Source: Calliopum simillimum
Lineage: Eukaryota > Arthropoda > Insecta > Diptera > Lauxaniidae
NCBI GenBank assembly: GCA_951812925.1
Contig: OX638369.1
Span: 17,575,329 to 17,639,328, forward strand
DNA length: 64,000 nucleotides
Reading direction: 5' to 3'
Made by a program: the position numbers and the translations under genes
Notes under the pieces: generated by a model
Told to the model about the DNA's origin: nothing
The model's database searches: none
The model's input: the letters and a program-made list of their open reading frames with translations, nothing else
Shown here: positions 22,801 to 33,762 of the stretch, one piece after another
Position numbering within the stretch: position 1 is the first letter of the stretch
Layout: every line of letters starts with the position of its first letter

Positions 22801-25800
22801 GGAGGTGACGCTGATCAAGAATATATATACTTTTCTATATCTGCCACGCCTCCTTCTCTGCGTTACAAACGGAAGGACAAAGTGGATATACCCTGGGTGT
22901 AGGGTATAAAAATCAAACATTGTCTTAGCTCCACTTTAATGGGTACGAATTCTGAGAATTAAAACTTTCCATTTCTGAAAAAAGCAACTCTGAAAACTCA
23001 AAAATAAGTTTAGTATAATAAGCCTATGTCATCTTAACTTTAAGGTTATTTTTTTTTTGCGTGAGGAGGTAACAAAATGCTGAAGGCATCTTTGGAATAC
23101 CCAAGCATTTCAAAAGACCGTCGCCCATTGAGCATATGCTGTACACTAAAAAACTTCCCCCTTATCATCAAAGGTCCTATTTTCTACACTGGAACAACGG
23201 TTGTATTACTTCGGGGTAGAGGGCTATTTTAGCCTTTTGTAAAGGATGCTCATTCTCCAGCGTCCAGGAGATGATTTGCCGTCGTGGCTTTATCGTTTTT
23301 CAGCTGTCCAGATCTATTTTCTTTGTAAGAAGTAAATTTGTATGTAAAAAATAGTAATATGTGGGGGTCGCAAGCTTCTAAGGTCTTGAAAAGGGGGGCG
23401 AAAACGGTTAAGAACCACTGATATAGAAGGATATCGATTACCTTTGTCATAAGCAGGTTTCCCTTTCTTTGCGTTGGGCCGACTACATTTGCTATTAACC
23501 TGCCGAGGAGAGCAGTTGCCTTGCCTACCTTGTTCGCCGCATGTTGTATTTGTGCCCAGTATGTTAACCGTGAGTCTAGCGTTACGCCTAGGTTGTGTAC
23601 AGCTCTCTGTGTTGTGATTGTGTGTTCCCCGACTTGTAGCTCAACTTCTAGGGAAATATTTCTTTCTATTAGAAGTACATACAAAAATTCTGTTTTATCT
23701 ATTGCAAGTTTTATGCCATGTTCATCTAGAAACCATTTTGTTCTCTTTCGCTGTGCTTATTCTGTATTGCGGGCAGTCATTACAGCTGCGTCGTCGTCCT
23801 CAAAGACAAGATGCGTATCATCTGGCATTTCGGATTCGAAGATCCCATTGTAGCTTATGTTCCACACGTCACGTTCTACAATTGAACTTTGTACAATGCC
23901 TGAAGAAAATTCTTTTCTTCTCCGGCAGTTAAAGGTGTCATATAAAAGGTGTTTTTTAAGCCCGATAGAACTTAAACTGTAAAAAATAACACGAAAAATT
24001 AAATTGTAATCAAAATTTTTGTTTTTATTCGAAAGGTCAATACATGGCGTTAACATTTGAAAATGATTTCACGAAGTCGTCTATAACTTGTACGAATTCA
24101 CGACTGATTTTCAAAGTAACTTTGCATAATTTCGTTGCCCGATAGAACTTAAAATTGTAAAAAATAACACAAAAAATTAAATTGTAATCAAAATTTTTAT
24201 TTTATTTATTTATTTCGTAGTTTTGTTCAATCGTGAGGCTATTGGTGCCGTGTGGTGCGCTAGTTTTTCGGACATAATCCCCTAGAAAAAATAGGACATA
24301 GTCCCCATAACGATATTTCCTAACGCCTTATTTTGTTAATAACAGCCGCAGCTCAGGGGTAAGTGGGCTCACGATTTAAAACTTCCAAAAATCTAACACC
24401 GGCTTCGCGGCGGCCTTTGGCCAACACTGATTATATAAATTTTTTAAATGGATTATTACAAAAATTGTGTTCAATCTTAATTAAATTACACAGGCTTACA
24501 CAAAAAAAAAATGTCATGGCGTTTTGATCACACTATGTGTTTCCTAGGGACTTTGACGTCCTGAATCCGAATCTGTGATCCGTTTTTTTCCAGAACGTCT
24601 GAGAAAAAAGATTTCAAAGTCATATGGAAGTCAAAATGGGGTTCGTGTGTTGGTTAGTAATAAATTCGCAAAAATTCTGAAAATAATTTTTTATCATTGA
24701 ATTTATAGCCCTTAAAAAGAATATGTGATCAAAAACGGTCTCTCGGACCCAGTTTCGGAGATATAGCCACCGGAAGATCCGGATATATCTTCTATGAAAA
24801 CCGCTATAAGTTGGGAACCCCTGAATGGATTTAAAAAATATTGGTGTCATATGAAAGGTATTTTGACAACTTATAAAATTGAATTCATAGTTTTAGAGGT
24901 ATGACCTTTTTGATATTTTGAGAAATTTTACAATTACAACAACAAATACATCAACAACATCAGCAACAACAACAACAACAAAAACATCAGCAACAACAAC
25001 AACAACCAAATACCTTTCATATGACATCAATATTTTCCAAATCCATCCAGTGGTTCCCAACTTATAGCGGTTTTCATAGAAGATATATCCGGATCTTCCG
25101 ATGGCTATATCTCCGAAACTGGGTCCGAGAGACCATTTTTGATCACATATTCTTTTTAAGGATTACGAATTCAATGATAAAAAATTAGTCTCAGAATTTT
25201 AGCGAATTTATCACTAAACGACACATGACCATTTTGACCTCCATATGACTTTGAAATCTTTTTTCTCAGACGTTCTGGAAGAAAACGGATCACGGATTCG
25301 GATTCAGGATGTCAAAGTCCCTAGGAAACACATAGTCTGATCAAAACGCCATGAAATTTTTTTTTTTTTTGTAAACCTGTATTATTATTATTCCTTTATT
25401 TCATAACCAACTTAATTCAAAATACAATATTTAAAAATTTATGATACATCAGTTACTTATGAAATAGTTTAATTTAATTTGTCGGGCATAACCCCCAATA
25501 CGAAGTGGGGATTATGTCCTTTGGGATTATGTCCGGTAACCGAATTTATTGATGATGATTTGATAGAGTATACTGAAACAAATAAAAAGAAAATGTTCAT
25601 CAAAATTTAATAAACGTTCTATCGGGCTTAAAAAAACACCCTTTAACATGTTCATCAAGTACGTTGGTGCAGCGAACATTTTTTGAAGCGCAACGATCAA
25701 ATGAATCTAATAGGGGATAAAAAAATCAATAGAGCAAAGATAAATTTAATGTATAAGGACTCCATTGGGACTGATGGGACATTTTACTATAAAATTAAAC

Positions 25801-26667
25801 AAAACTATAGTTTATAACTAAGCTAAGGACTCCATTGGGACTGATGGGCATTTTACTATAAAATTAAACAAAACTGTAGTTTATAAGTAAGCTATTTTTT
25901 GCCTTAAAACAATTAAAGCTGTATCGAAACAGAATAAAGAACACTTCTTTTACTGAGTACAAGGAATTTTTAGACAGGTAATGTTTTCATTTCTAAATTG
26001 TTTTTACAATAAGTGTAACACACGGGACATGAAACGGAACGCTCTTCTACATTTATTTATTCATCTAAAATCATTCGAAATGAAAAGTAATTGAAACCAC
26101 ACGGATTACGAACAGGCCCTATCTATTAAATTTGTTATTATACATTTATTTTTCTTCTTTTTTTACAGTTCTTCACACTTCAGCGAGCTTAGCGTTGAAT
26201 GAAAGTTGGGATCCAGATGTGAGGTAAGAATTTTGCTTATGCAGAAGCGTAAAAACTATTTTACTAGATTTCATATATAAAAACTTTATTTTAACTTGTA
26301 CAGAGACGATATGGAAATGATGTTAAATAAAATAGTTCCCGAAGGTTTACCTTATCGGCATTCATGCGAAGGTCCTGATGATATGGTATGGTGGTCTTAA
26401 CTATTTTATTTCAATGCAATATTTAGCCAATCAAATGAAATTTAATTTTAGCCGGCTCATGTGAAAGCATGTTTTCTTGGAAGTTCATTGACAATCCCTA
26501 TAACCGATGGTAAGCTATCTTTGGGTACATGGCAAGGTGTTTGGCTCTGCGAGCATCGTGATCAGGCTGGGTCACGTAAATTAGTTATAACATTATCGGG
26601 ATGTCCAAGGGAAACTGCGCGTAGTCCCCTTTCACCAGTGTCGCCAATCGCATCAACATCCAGTTAG
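16047..26667 (+). CDS. UPF0047 / YjbQ-family protein, four coding exons
   Basis: Exons are 16047-16236, 26169-26223, 26304-26385 and 26452-26667. All junctions are GT-AG and phases join to give 180 aa. A Gly-rich N-terminus (residues 7-14) precedes the UPF0047 domain (about 23-165). Visible family motifs are [10 protein letters not shown] (36-45), [11 protein letters not shown] (65-75), DPDVRDDMEM (78-87), EGPDDMPAH (104-112) and [12 protein letters not shown] followed by [11 protein letters not shown]. The E. coli member has been reported to have weak thiamine-phosphate synthase activity; the role in flies is not known to me. Intron 1 is 9.93 kb and almost entirely repeats, while introns 2 and 3 are 80 and 66 bp. 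The stop is TAG at 26665. Family call is secure; the true N-terminus and an alternative C-terminus (see 26701-28353) are open. Confidence 0.88.
16490..17392. repeat. Direct repeat pair in intron 1
   Basis: A block rich in CAACTCGGTTTGG, ending ACATCACTACAACCTATGTT (about 16588-16610), recurs ending about 17385. The copies are about 125 bp and 770 bp apart. They could be remnants of one duplicated element; no LTR boundaries (TG...CA) or coding interior were found. Confidence 0.5.
17425..19519. mobile_element. 2.1-kb foldback with about 1.04-kb arms
   Basis: CACGGTGGTTTTTAAAAAAT at 17425 is mirrored up to 19519, and the whole sequence folds about 18472. Arms differ mainly in the length of an ATGT/ATAC microsatellite (17580-17710 and 19200-19350). 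Open frames such as 18040-18252 and 18663-18875 are mirror copies of each other. No transposase. It lies within the transcribed first intron of the UPF0047 gene. Confidence 0.85.
19660..22907. mobile_element. Inverted-repeat element with about 770-bp arms
   Basis: TATACCCTACACCCAGGGTA at 19660 is mirrored up to 22907. The arms run to about 20425 and from about 22128. The interior (20426-22127) is unique and A+T-rich. The left arm carries a GGCT tetranucleotide run (19797-19845) and a 142-bp tandem repeat. Both arms contain GAGTCGATATAGCCATGTCC-like sequence (GGCTCA variant on the right), a word I associate with dispersed dipteran repeats. Frames over it (19666-19992, 22537-22785) are repeat sequence. 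Confidence 0.8.
20031..20345. repeat. 142-bp tandem repeat in the left arm
   Basis: TCGGACAAG-xGGG recurs at 20031, 20173 and 20315 (period 142), each followed by CACCTxCCATATxAxCAAA. The mirrored arm near 22195-22530 carries the same units. Period and CTCCCATATAA core match the repeat at 8224-8540. Confidence 0.75.
23250..23930 (-). pseudogene. Decayed non-LTR retrotransposon reverse transcriptase fragment
   Basis: Minus-strand frames at 23757-24056 (its 3' half) and 23250-23684 encode consecutive parts of a reverse transcriptase of the R1/Jockey type. The first contains an altered catalytic-loop region ending [14 protein letters not shown], and the second has [14 protein letters not shown] and a thumb-like region. 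The two are out of frame with each other, and the fragment lacks both ends. It lies in the UPF0047 first intron in antisense orientation. Fragment identity rests on motif recognition. Confidence 0.7.
23945..25644. mobile_element. Composite foldback with inner palindrome
   Basis: The outer terminus GTGTTTTTTAAGCCCGATAG at 23949 is mirrored near 25617-25640. Inside, a CCCGATAGAACTTAAA block is directly repeated at 23960 and 24139 (179-bp spacing). An inner inverted repeat (arms about 24490-24870 and 25010-25380) flanks a CAA/CAG-rich centre. The arms carry GGAGATATAGCCAxCGGAAG, shared with the element at 37521-38881. Near 24395 is a GC-rich segment also shared with it. Confidence 0.7.
25755..25893. 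repeat. 70-bp tandem duplication
   Basis: AAGGACTCCATTGGGACTGA occurs at 25755 and again at 25825 with the following bases repeated (TATAAAATTAAACAAAACT). Two copies, nearly identical. Confidence 0.8.
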
Positions 26668-26700
26668 GGAAGGCCCCGCTCCGCCCGCGACAGCCGGTAA

Positions 26701-28353
26701 TCGCGGGGGAGCGACAATAATGACATCATTTCGTCGAAATTAATTTTTAATAGACATTTAGCTAATACCAAGTTGCATAGCAAACAACAACAACAAACAA
26801 CTATTAGTGCGAATACAACATCAACAACTACTATTAGTAATATAAATAATAGAAGTTTATTACTAAATAAATTACATTTAGATTTAAATGTAAGTTCTAA
26901 TAATGATGATAGATCGAAGGTAGTAAAAGTAGTAGGAGCGGGAGATGGTAAAAAATTAGCAGCGGCAGCAGTAGCAGCAGCAGCAACCGTCACAACAGTG
27001 CCTCAAAAACAACAGAAATTACAACAAAAAACACAACAATTTGAACATACGACTACAACTACAATACCAACAACAATATCATCGTCATTGTTAAATTCAT
27101 CACCAACGGCATTAGCTAAATTTAATAGAATTATAGATAATACAGTATCGTCAACAAATTACTATCAGCAACAACGTGTTACACGTGAGCAACAGCAGCA
27201 GCAGCAATATGAGCCAGCTTTAAGCAGTTCACTGCAAAAACGTTTTGCCGCCCATACAATTCAATCACAACGGATTGGTATTGTTGCCAATGATGGCGAC
27301 ACAAGCGAAACAGACGACAGTATAACTCGTAATTCGATTTTGAAAATTAATTCCAAAGACCGCAGTAAAAATTTATCATTAACATCAACCGACGATAATC
27401 AAACTAAACGAAATGATGTGCATTATTTGTTGAAACAATTAAATAGTTTTAGTGATATAGAAGAAATAGAAATTGTTGATATGAAGCAAATACAGCGACA
27501 ACAATTAAAGCAGCAGCAGCAGCAACAGAAATCAGTAGTGATGCCATCGACGACATCAACATCAACCGCTGTTGCTGATTATAAACAATATTCGCCAACG
27601 GCAACATCACTTGTAATGGTATCGCCATCGGCATTATCGCACAAAGGAATACGACGTTATGCATCCCTACACTATGAAAACGAACAACATTATAAGCAGC
27701 AGCAACAGCATAGCGGCGCCGCTTCGACAGCAGCAATTGAACACAGTCAGCAGCAGCAGCAGCAACAACATGAGCAACAACAGTTCAATTTTTTACAATA
27801 TGAAGATTACATTTTTCAATCAAGTCATTATTTGGAAACAAATTGCTTTGCAACAACTTATAGCACTGCCATGGCCGAAAGCAGCTCACATGAGTTTCGT
27901 CCATCGACAACAACAGCAACAACAGCGTCATCATCATCATCGACGTCGGCAGCGCCAGATGCGCATGCAGAAGAACCGCCAAGTGTTATTGCCGCTGGTA
28001 TAATTGTTGGCAGCAAAACTCAAACTTATTGTGAGACTGCTGCACGTCTTACTAGCGGTGGTCATGTGCAAACTGAATTGACTGCAACATCAATGTCTTT
28101 AGCATCATCGTTAGCTAATACATCGATGAAAAATAGCAGTAGTAGTTCAGGTTGTTCTTCGGAAGAGCGACGCAAACCGCCATTTTTTAAATGCTGCTAT
28201 ACACCCATTGATCGATGGCGAGAAAAACGAAGTGGCGCCGGCGCAACTGCACCCACTAACGCACAACAGCAACAACAACGTCAACAGCAGAAGCGTCAGC
28301 ATCAGCAGCAACAACAACAACATTATAAAAATGGTGGTGGCCATGCAGTCTGA
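26701..28353 (+). CDS. Glutamine-rich open frame, possible alternative C-terminus of the UPF0047 gene
   Basis: An uninterrupted 551-codon frame ends at TGA 28351-28353. It is in the same frame as UPF0047 exon 4 but separated by stops at 26665 (TAG) and 26698 (TAA). It has poly-Gln, poly-Ala and Thr/Ser runs typical of fly regulatory proteins. It also has non-repetitive stretches: DGDTSETDDSITRNS around 27295, a YLLKQLNSFSDIEEIEIVD block around 27424, and a basic Cys-containing C-terminal block (RRKPPFFKCCYTPIDRWREK) around 28170. The first in-frame ATG is at 27481, so independent translation of the whole frame is unlikely. A splice (donor GTAGTC at 26621, acceptor AG at 26760-26761) or readthrough would join it. 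I do not recognise the protein. Confidence 0.5.
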   Translation, partial: SRGSDNNDIISSKLIFNRHLANTKLHSKQQQQTTISANTTSTTTISNINNRSLLLNKLHLDLNVSSNNDDRSKVVKVVGAGDGKKLAAAAVAAAATVTTVPQKQQKLQQKTQQFEHTTTTTIPTTISSSLLNSSPTALAKFNRIIDNTVSSTNYYQQQRVTREQQQQQQYEPALSSSLQKRFAAHTIQSQRIGIVANDGDTSETDDSITRNSILKINSKDRSKNLSLTSTDDNQTKRNDVHYLLKQLNSFSDIEEIEIVDMKQIQRQQLKQQQQQQKSVVMPSTTSTSTAVADYKQYSPTATSLVMVSPSALSHKGIRRYASLHYENEQHYKQQQQHSGAASTAAIEHSQQQQQQQHEQQQFNFLQYEDYIFQSSHYLETNCFATTYSTAMAESSSHEFRPSTTTATTASSSSSTSAAPDAHAEEPPSVIAAGIIVGSKTQTYCETAARLTSGGHVQTELTATSMSLASSLANTSMKNSSSSSGCSSEERRKPPFFKCCYTPIDRWREKRSGAGATAPTNAQQQQQRQQQKRQHQQQQQQHYKNGGGHAV

Positions 28354-28831
28354 CAAAGGATTGTTTGGCCCAATGTCGTCGTCGTCTTCGTCGTCGTCAT
28401 TGTCGTCTAATTGCTGCGAATATTGCTCTTTTTTGGTCACAATAAGAATAAAAATGTATGCCACTGTCAATTTGCGATATCAACAATTTATCTATTTCGT
28501 AAATTTTTGTAAAATATTAAAACTAACTTTTTTTTTGAAATCGAAGCATTGACTATAAGAGAAAGGGACAATGCCGATCCGCGTCTTTTTAAGCGGCTAT
28601 AAATTAAGTTACATTCGTTATTTTAAAAGACTCAAAAGTGAAAACGAAAAAGCTTTGCTATAAAAACTCAAATTGTATCGAACTTCAGAGATATCAATTA
28701 TCACATTTTGTGAAAGACAAATAAAAGTTACTCATACTTCATGGTTATCATACAAACATTTTGAATACGTAATTTCTATGCTTCGATGTAACTTAGAAGT
28801 TTTACAACTTTGTCACTGCTGTTAACTTTAA

Positions 28832-29254
28832 GGCCCGGATTCATAGTCGTTAGTTAACCAACTAGTTAACTAAAATGGTGACAAGAGTTTAACTAATTTT
28901 TCACATTCACAGCGTTTTGATTAACTTAAACAATGAACAAAAAAAAAAATGTGGCAGCAAGGGATAAATTTGTGATTTTTGTGAAAACATTCATATGTTT
29001 TTTGTTCAAGATTGGGAAAACAAAATAACAAAAACGATGGAACGTATGCGCACCAAATTTGATTGATGAAGAAGTGGGTTTTCTGACCAAATTAGTGGAA
29101 TGACACAAAAATTTAATTGAGTGCATGGCTGCTTGTCAGCTGCTAGTTAACTAATGGTTAACCAATTGAATTTGGGGGTTTAAATAATGACTGAAAATAA
29201 ATTGTTGTTGGTTAAACCCTTGTCATTGGTCAACTAATGACTGTGAATCCGGGC
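28832..29254. mobile_element. TTAA-flanked MITE
   Basis: GGCCCGGATTCATAGTC at 28832 is mirrored by GACTGTGAATCCGGGC ending 29254. TTAA lies outside both ends (28828-28831, 29255-29258). Inner GTTAACCAACTAGTTAACTA-type words continue the symmetry. piggyBac-like by duplication. Length 423 bp, no coding frame. Confidence 0.8.
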
Positions 29255-30734
29255 TTAAGATATTCTATTATTTTCATAGCTTTTATTGATGGCCTCTTAA
29301 GATTACGTTGGCTCTTTAGGCATCTCCCTTTAAGTGAGAAATACATATGCCGTGTATATATCTGTAGCAACTAACCAGTAGTTTAAGTCGACCTTTGACC
29401 AGAAGACAAAACAGTATAAATTTGTGTTATGAGCATTGAACTCATGTTGCTTTGCAATTTTATCAAAGATTGACTTAAAATTCTTTGGTTTGATACTACA
29501 GATATATAAAGTATAAATGGCATAATTTAAACTATTCATTTGCAAACTAAAATTGTTAAAATTTTACTTTTGTAAATGACGAGCGACGGGTGATAGATGT
29601 GGCACACCACCACACCATGCAACGGCGTCAAGTTTTGTTCTTATGTAGAAAAAACAAAACATTAAAAATTACGTTCAAAACGAAAGCAAATATTTTACGT
29701 TACGATTTTATTTTCCATTCCTTAATTTAAGTACACGAACGAAAATGAAAATAAAAAACATTTAAATGATAATGTAGTTTAGTGTCAACAAAAACTAAAA
29801 TATATTGCAAAACGAAAATTTAAAAAGAAAACATTTTTATGAAATATCAAGCAAAAATTAAAAAAAAAAAAATCGCGCGTTTAGTTTAGTTTTAACCAAA
29901 AAAAAAATCCACTTCTTACACTGCTACATGAGCATAAAAATCATCATTACTTATATTTGTTAACATCAAAATATTAAACGTATAATTAATAAATAAATTT
30001 TATTACTATACCTAAATAAAACAAAATCTACCTAATTTCAAATATTATAAAATAAATAAAAAAAATCTGCAAATAACAACATAAAAAATACCAATAAGAA
30101 AATCACAAAAAACATCTATTAGAGAGCTTGTATAGTAAGTTTAAAAAAAAAAAATATTAAAAACTACTAAAAAACAGAAAAAATACGACATTATTATATA
30201 AGCACTAATTTTCTTTTTAGAAACAAAAAATATATAAAATTTATTAAACATAAATCATAAAAATAAACTTAATAAAAGCAATTGTTACAAGGAATCAGCG
30301 ATATTCTTAATTAAATTTAAAAGCTTTAAGTTTTCTAAAACTTCTTCCTTATTTAAGTTACACAAGTTTTAAACGAAAATATCTGCATTGATTTGATACA
30401 AAATGTGTAACTACACTTAGCGTGACAAATTTTTCCCTCAAACTAATTGGATAACCAGCTCAGGAGGATAAAAGCCAAAATTCTATAATTTTTATTTTAG
30501 CATACATTCCAAGTTGATTGTAAAATTGTAATTTATAGTTGCTGGCTTTTGCGATAGCTTCCCTAGATCCAAAAACCAGACAGCTGATAGAAAACTTATA
30601 AAGATAAGGCACCTGCAACTATGCAACGGATTTCTGATTTTCTAAATTTGTATACAATAAGCTTACAAACTAACATATTCGAATATGAATTTGGTAGCTT
30701 GAGTTTGATACACAGTTGCATTAAAGTATGGCCG

Positions 30735-30981
30735 TCTTCCTAAACGTTAGTTGCTTTGTATTGCAACAGCATTCTCATGCACAAAATGTTGCATAATTTT
30801 AGGACTTTTGTTTCAATTTATTTATTAAGAGTAAAGTTTATGAAAAGCATCAACTTTGTTACAACTTTGTTCGGCGTTGTGAAATGCAATAATGATGCAG
30901 GAAAAAAAAGCTCTTAAAATTATGCGACATTTTTTTTATGAAAATGCTGCTTCATTACAAAGCAACTGACGTTTAGGAAGA
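30735..30981. mobile_element. Inverted-repeat MITE
   Basis: TCTTCCTAAACGTTAGTTGC at 30735 is mirrored by GCAACTGACGTTTAGGAAGA ending 30981. Symmetry continues through AACAGCATT and AATGCTGCTT. No clear target duplication. Confidence 0.7.
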
Positions 30982-31731
30982 AGTCCTATTATATTTGCTA
31001 GCGTCCTTCTCACAAGCTCTTGGCACTGCTTCGAAATAATAATTTGCTTTAAAAATTCAGATCCAGAATTTTATACAAACGTATTCTATTGGTTTAAGCA
31101 AATGTTAAAATTTTTATTAAAAATTATCACGCCAAGTGTCATTTCTTTCAGTTTTTTTTTTTTTTTAAAGCAAGGAGTTGTTACCAGTTATTTACTTGCA
31201 TTTTTAACGCATAAACGATTATATAATATAACACAAAAATGTATCGTTGTATACATTAATTATTAATTTAATTTTGTTAAACTATTAATTTATTTTAAAT
31301 ACATGCTATTTACTATTGGATAGTAGAACTTGTCAATTTTGTTATTATACTGATTATTATTATTATAATTGAAATTAAACTGAACAAAACCAAAAACATT
31401 CTTGATTATTATTAAACTACACTTAATATTCACAATAAAATCGAAGTACTAAAAAAATAAAGTTTTCTTTTTCGTCTTTTACTACATTCATTTGTACGTA
31501 AATGGGATGCCCTACCTTTAGCTAATTTTATGTTTTCAATAAGCTTAGCCAATTTTTTAGCAATTGAAATAGCATTAAAGAAAGTTTTACCATTATTATT
31601 ATTACCTTTTTTAAAAGTAATTATTGAGAAATCCATATGCAAAAAATTTACAAGTCCAAAAGATTCTCTTTCGTTGTGTACCCCAGAGTGAAATGTGCTC
31701 TGCATATTTAATTAAAAATTTGAATATGAAC

Positions 31732-32348
31732 TAGGGGTCGTCTGCACAAGAAGTTTGTCTTGTTGGAGTTTTAAGACACTTCGTTTCAATATACGTTATG
31801 TCTTGTACCCGCTGTTATTCATCAAATACTTTAATTCAGTGTAGCATGCAAATGCCTTGACAGTTAATAGATATGAAAGAAGAAATAACAAATACTGCGC
31901 AGACCTGTCTTGTTTATTTGCTACAGTTCAGTGCATAAACTGTATTTATAGTGTACACTACAAAATGCTACTTTAGTGACAAAAGTAGTTTTTCGCTCTC
32001 TTTTTGTGCTTCTTTTTTGTTTACGCTTACTCTCTCGCTAAAATGTATGAAAGCTACTACAATCCTGGTTTACCAATGCGTTGCAAGTGTAAACATATCA
32101 TAAATTTTACTTTAGTTTTTCTACTCGCACGTTTCACACTGACCTGAGTATTTGTTTGTATAAAATGCAGTACACTGAAGTATTTGTTAAGATCAGGTTT
32201 TTTTTAACACTGATAAAACACGACAGTGGACTTCCGTGTCAAAATCAGTGTATAGTAAAGATTTGAATCTATATTTTTTTGGATCATATATATCAGTTTA
32301 GTGTTAAATGTAAAGAAAAGTGCACTTTATGCCTTGTGCAGGCCCCTA
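31732..32348. mobile_element. hAT-like MITE with 8-bp target duplication
   Basis: TAGGGGTCGTCTGCACAAG at 31732 and CTTGTGCAGGCCCCTA ending 32348 form imperfect termini. ATATGAAC flanks both ends (31724-31731, 32349-32356). The 617-bp interior has no coding frame. Confidence 0.8.
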
Positions 32349-32356
32349 ATATGAAC

Positions 32357-33762
32357 CTTACTCAGCGACTCAAAATCCATTAGGATCACATAATCAAAAT
32401 ATAAAAAAAAGTTGTTTGTGTCTTGGTTTTTTTCACTACCTTTTGATATAATGATGTGTTGTTACTTTTGCGGTCAAAACAAAATTGAGTTACATTTGAT
32501 ATATTTGAACACTTGAATTTTGTCTTAGTTAAATTTTGAAAGCCTATTGAATGAGATGTCATATATTGTACATACAACATATGTATATGCTGAACTAGTT
32601 GTCACAGATAATTCAGCGTCTTTAGTTCTGGTAACTTTCACTGTTTTTCAATAACTAAAGTAAAACGTCTTTTTATTTTAAAGAATCAACTCGCTTGTGG
32701 AACTTGCTAGATCTTCCAGCATACAAATTGCAACTGTAATCCAATTGTTATTCACACACAAACAAAACAACACACACACAGACACACAAATGCCTTTAAA
32801 CATTAATAGATTTTTCTATTTATCGTCATATTCGTTAGATAGTTAAATTATTACTTTAAAAAGTACAAATTATGCCGTAAATTTATTTATAAAATTTTTA
32901 TTTTCTTACATCGAAATTTAGTAAAATTAATATTTGAGTCAAATTTCTAATTTAAAATTTCCTTAGTATCACCACGAGCATGAGATTAGACAAATTTTTT
33001 AATATTTAAATCTACAATGTGATTATTTGTGACACTAAAATATTTGCAATGTATAAAAAATATCCATAAATTTTATTAAAATAAAAAAATCGCTATGAGA
33101 AAAATTACTTCAATAAAAAATTATTAAATTTAAAATTTTTATTAAAAATACCCATACTGTAAATAGTTAAAAAAAAAAAATTAGAAAAATTGATAAATAC
33201 GAGAAATTGTATTATATTTAGTATTAATACGATTTCATTAGTCTTAAAAAAACTGTATTATACTAAGCTTAATAACATACAAACATACATATATATATAT
33301 AATAAATATCTCAAATTTGCACAAACTGACAGAAAAAAAAAATTAGATAAACCAAGAAGCCATTTGTGTTCGTGTGTGTGCGTTATATACAATAGCTTTT
33401 GTTTTCCCCTTTCTTGACCAATTGAATACGATTTATACTTTCCGACCTAGTATCACTGGTTCGTATCCTCATAAATGCCATTTTTTCTTTATAAAATTAA
33501 AGTCTTTAAAAATAGATTTATATTTTACCCTAAAAGTGCTAGTTAAGCCCTTTACAACGATATATAATTTTTAAGCATCGGACATCACCTGCCGAAGTTA
33601 TTGAAAAGACGAATTTGGCTGTTTTTAATGTGGTCCAAAACATTTTTTTTTGTTTTTGTTTAAATACATATTTTTAAATAGGGGGTGGTTTTTCTAATTA
33701 TTTTTCATCGACCCGGCCTAATAAACAACTCTTCTACAAAAAAAATGATATTGGGTGATTTT
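32357..33762. other. A+T-rich spacer without a supported gene
   Basis: Contains a short CA-rich stretch near 32755-32790 and poly-A/T runs; nothing else seen. Confidence 0.35.

Larger units (their letters stand above)
28354..31430 (+). other. Probable 3' UTR and downstream flank of the UPF0047 gene
   Basis: A+T-rich sequence with many AATAAA words after about 29980 and no conserved coding frame. It contains two inverted-repeat elements, listed separately. Where the transcript ends cannot be decided from sequence. Confidence 0.35.

Noticed and set aside
27659..28003. Other-frame reading rich in Gln/His/Arg within 26701-28353
   Set aside because: A shadow of the Gln-rich frame produced by CAG repeats read in another phase.
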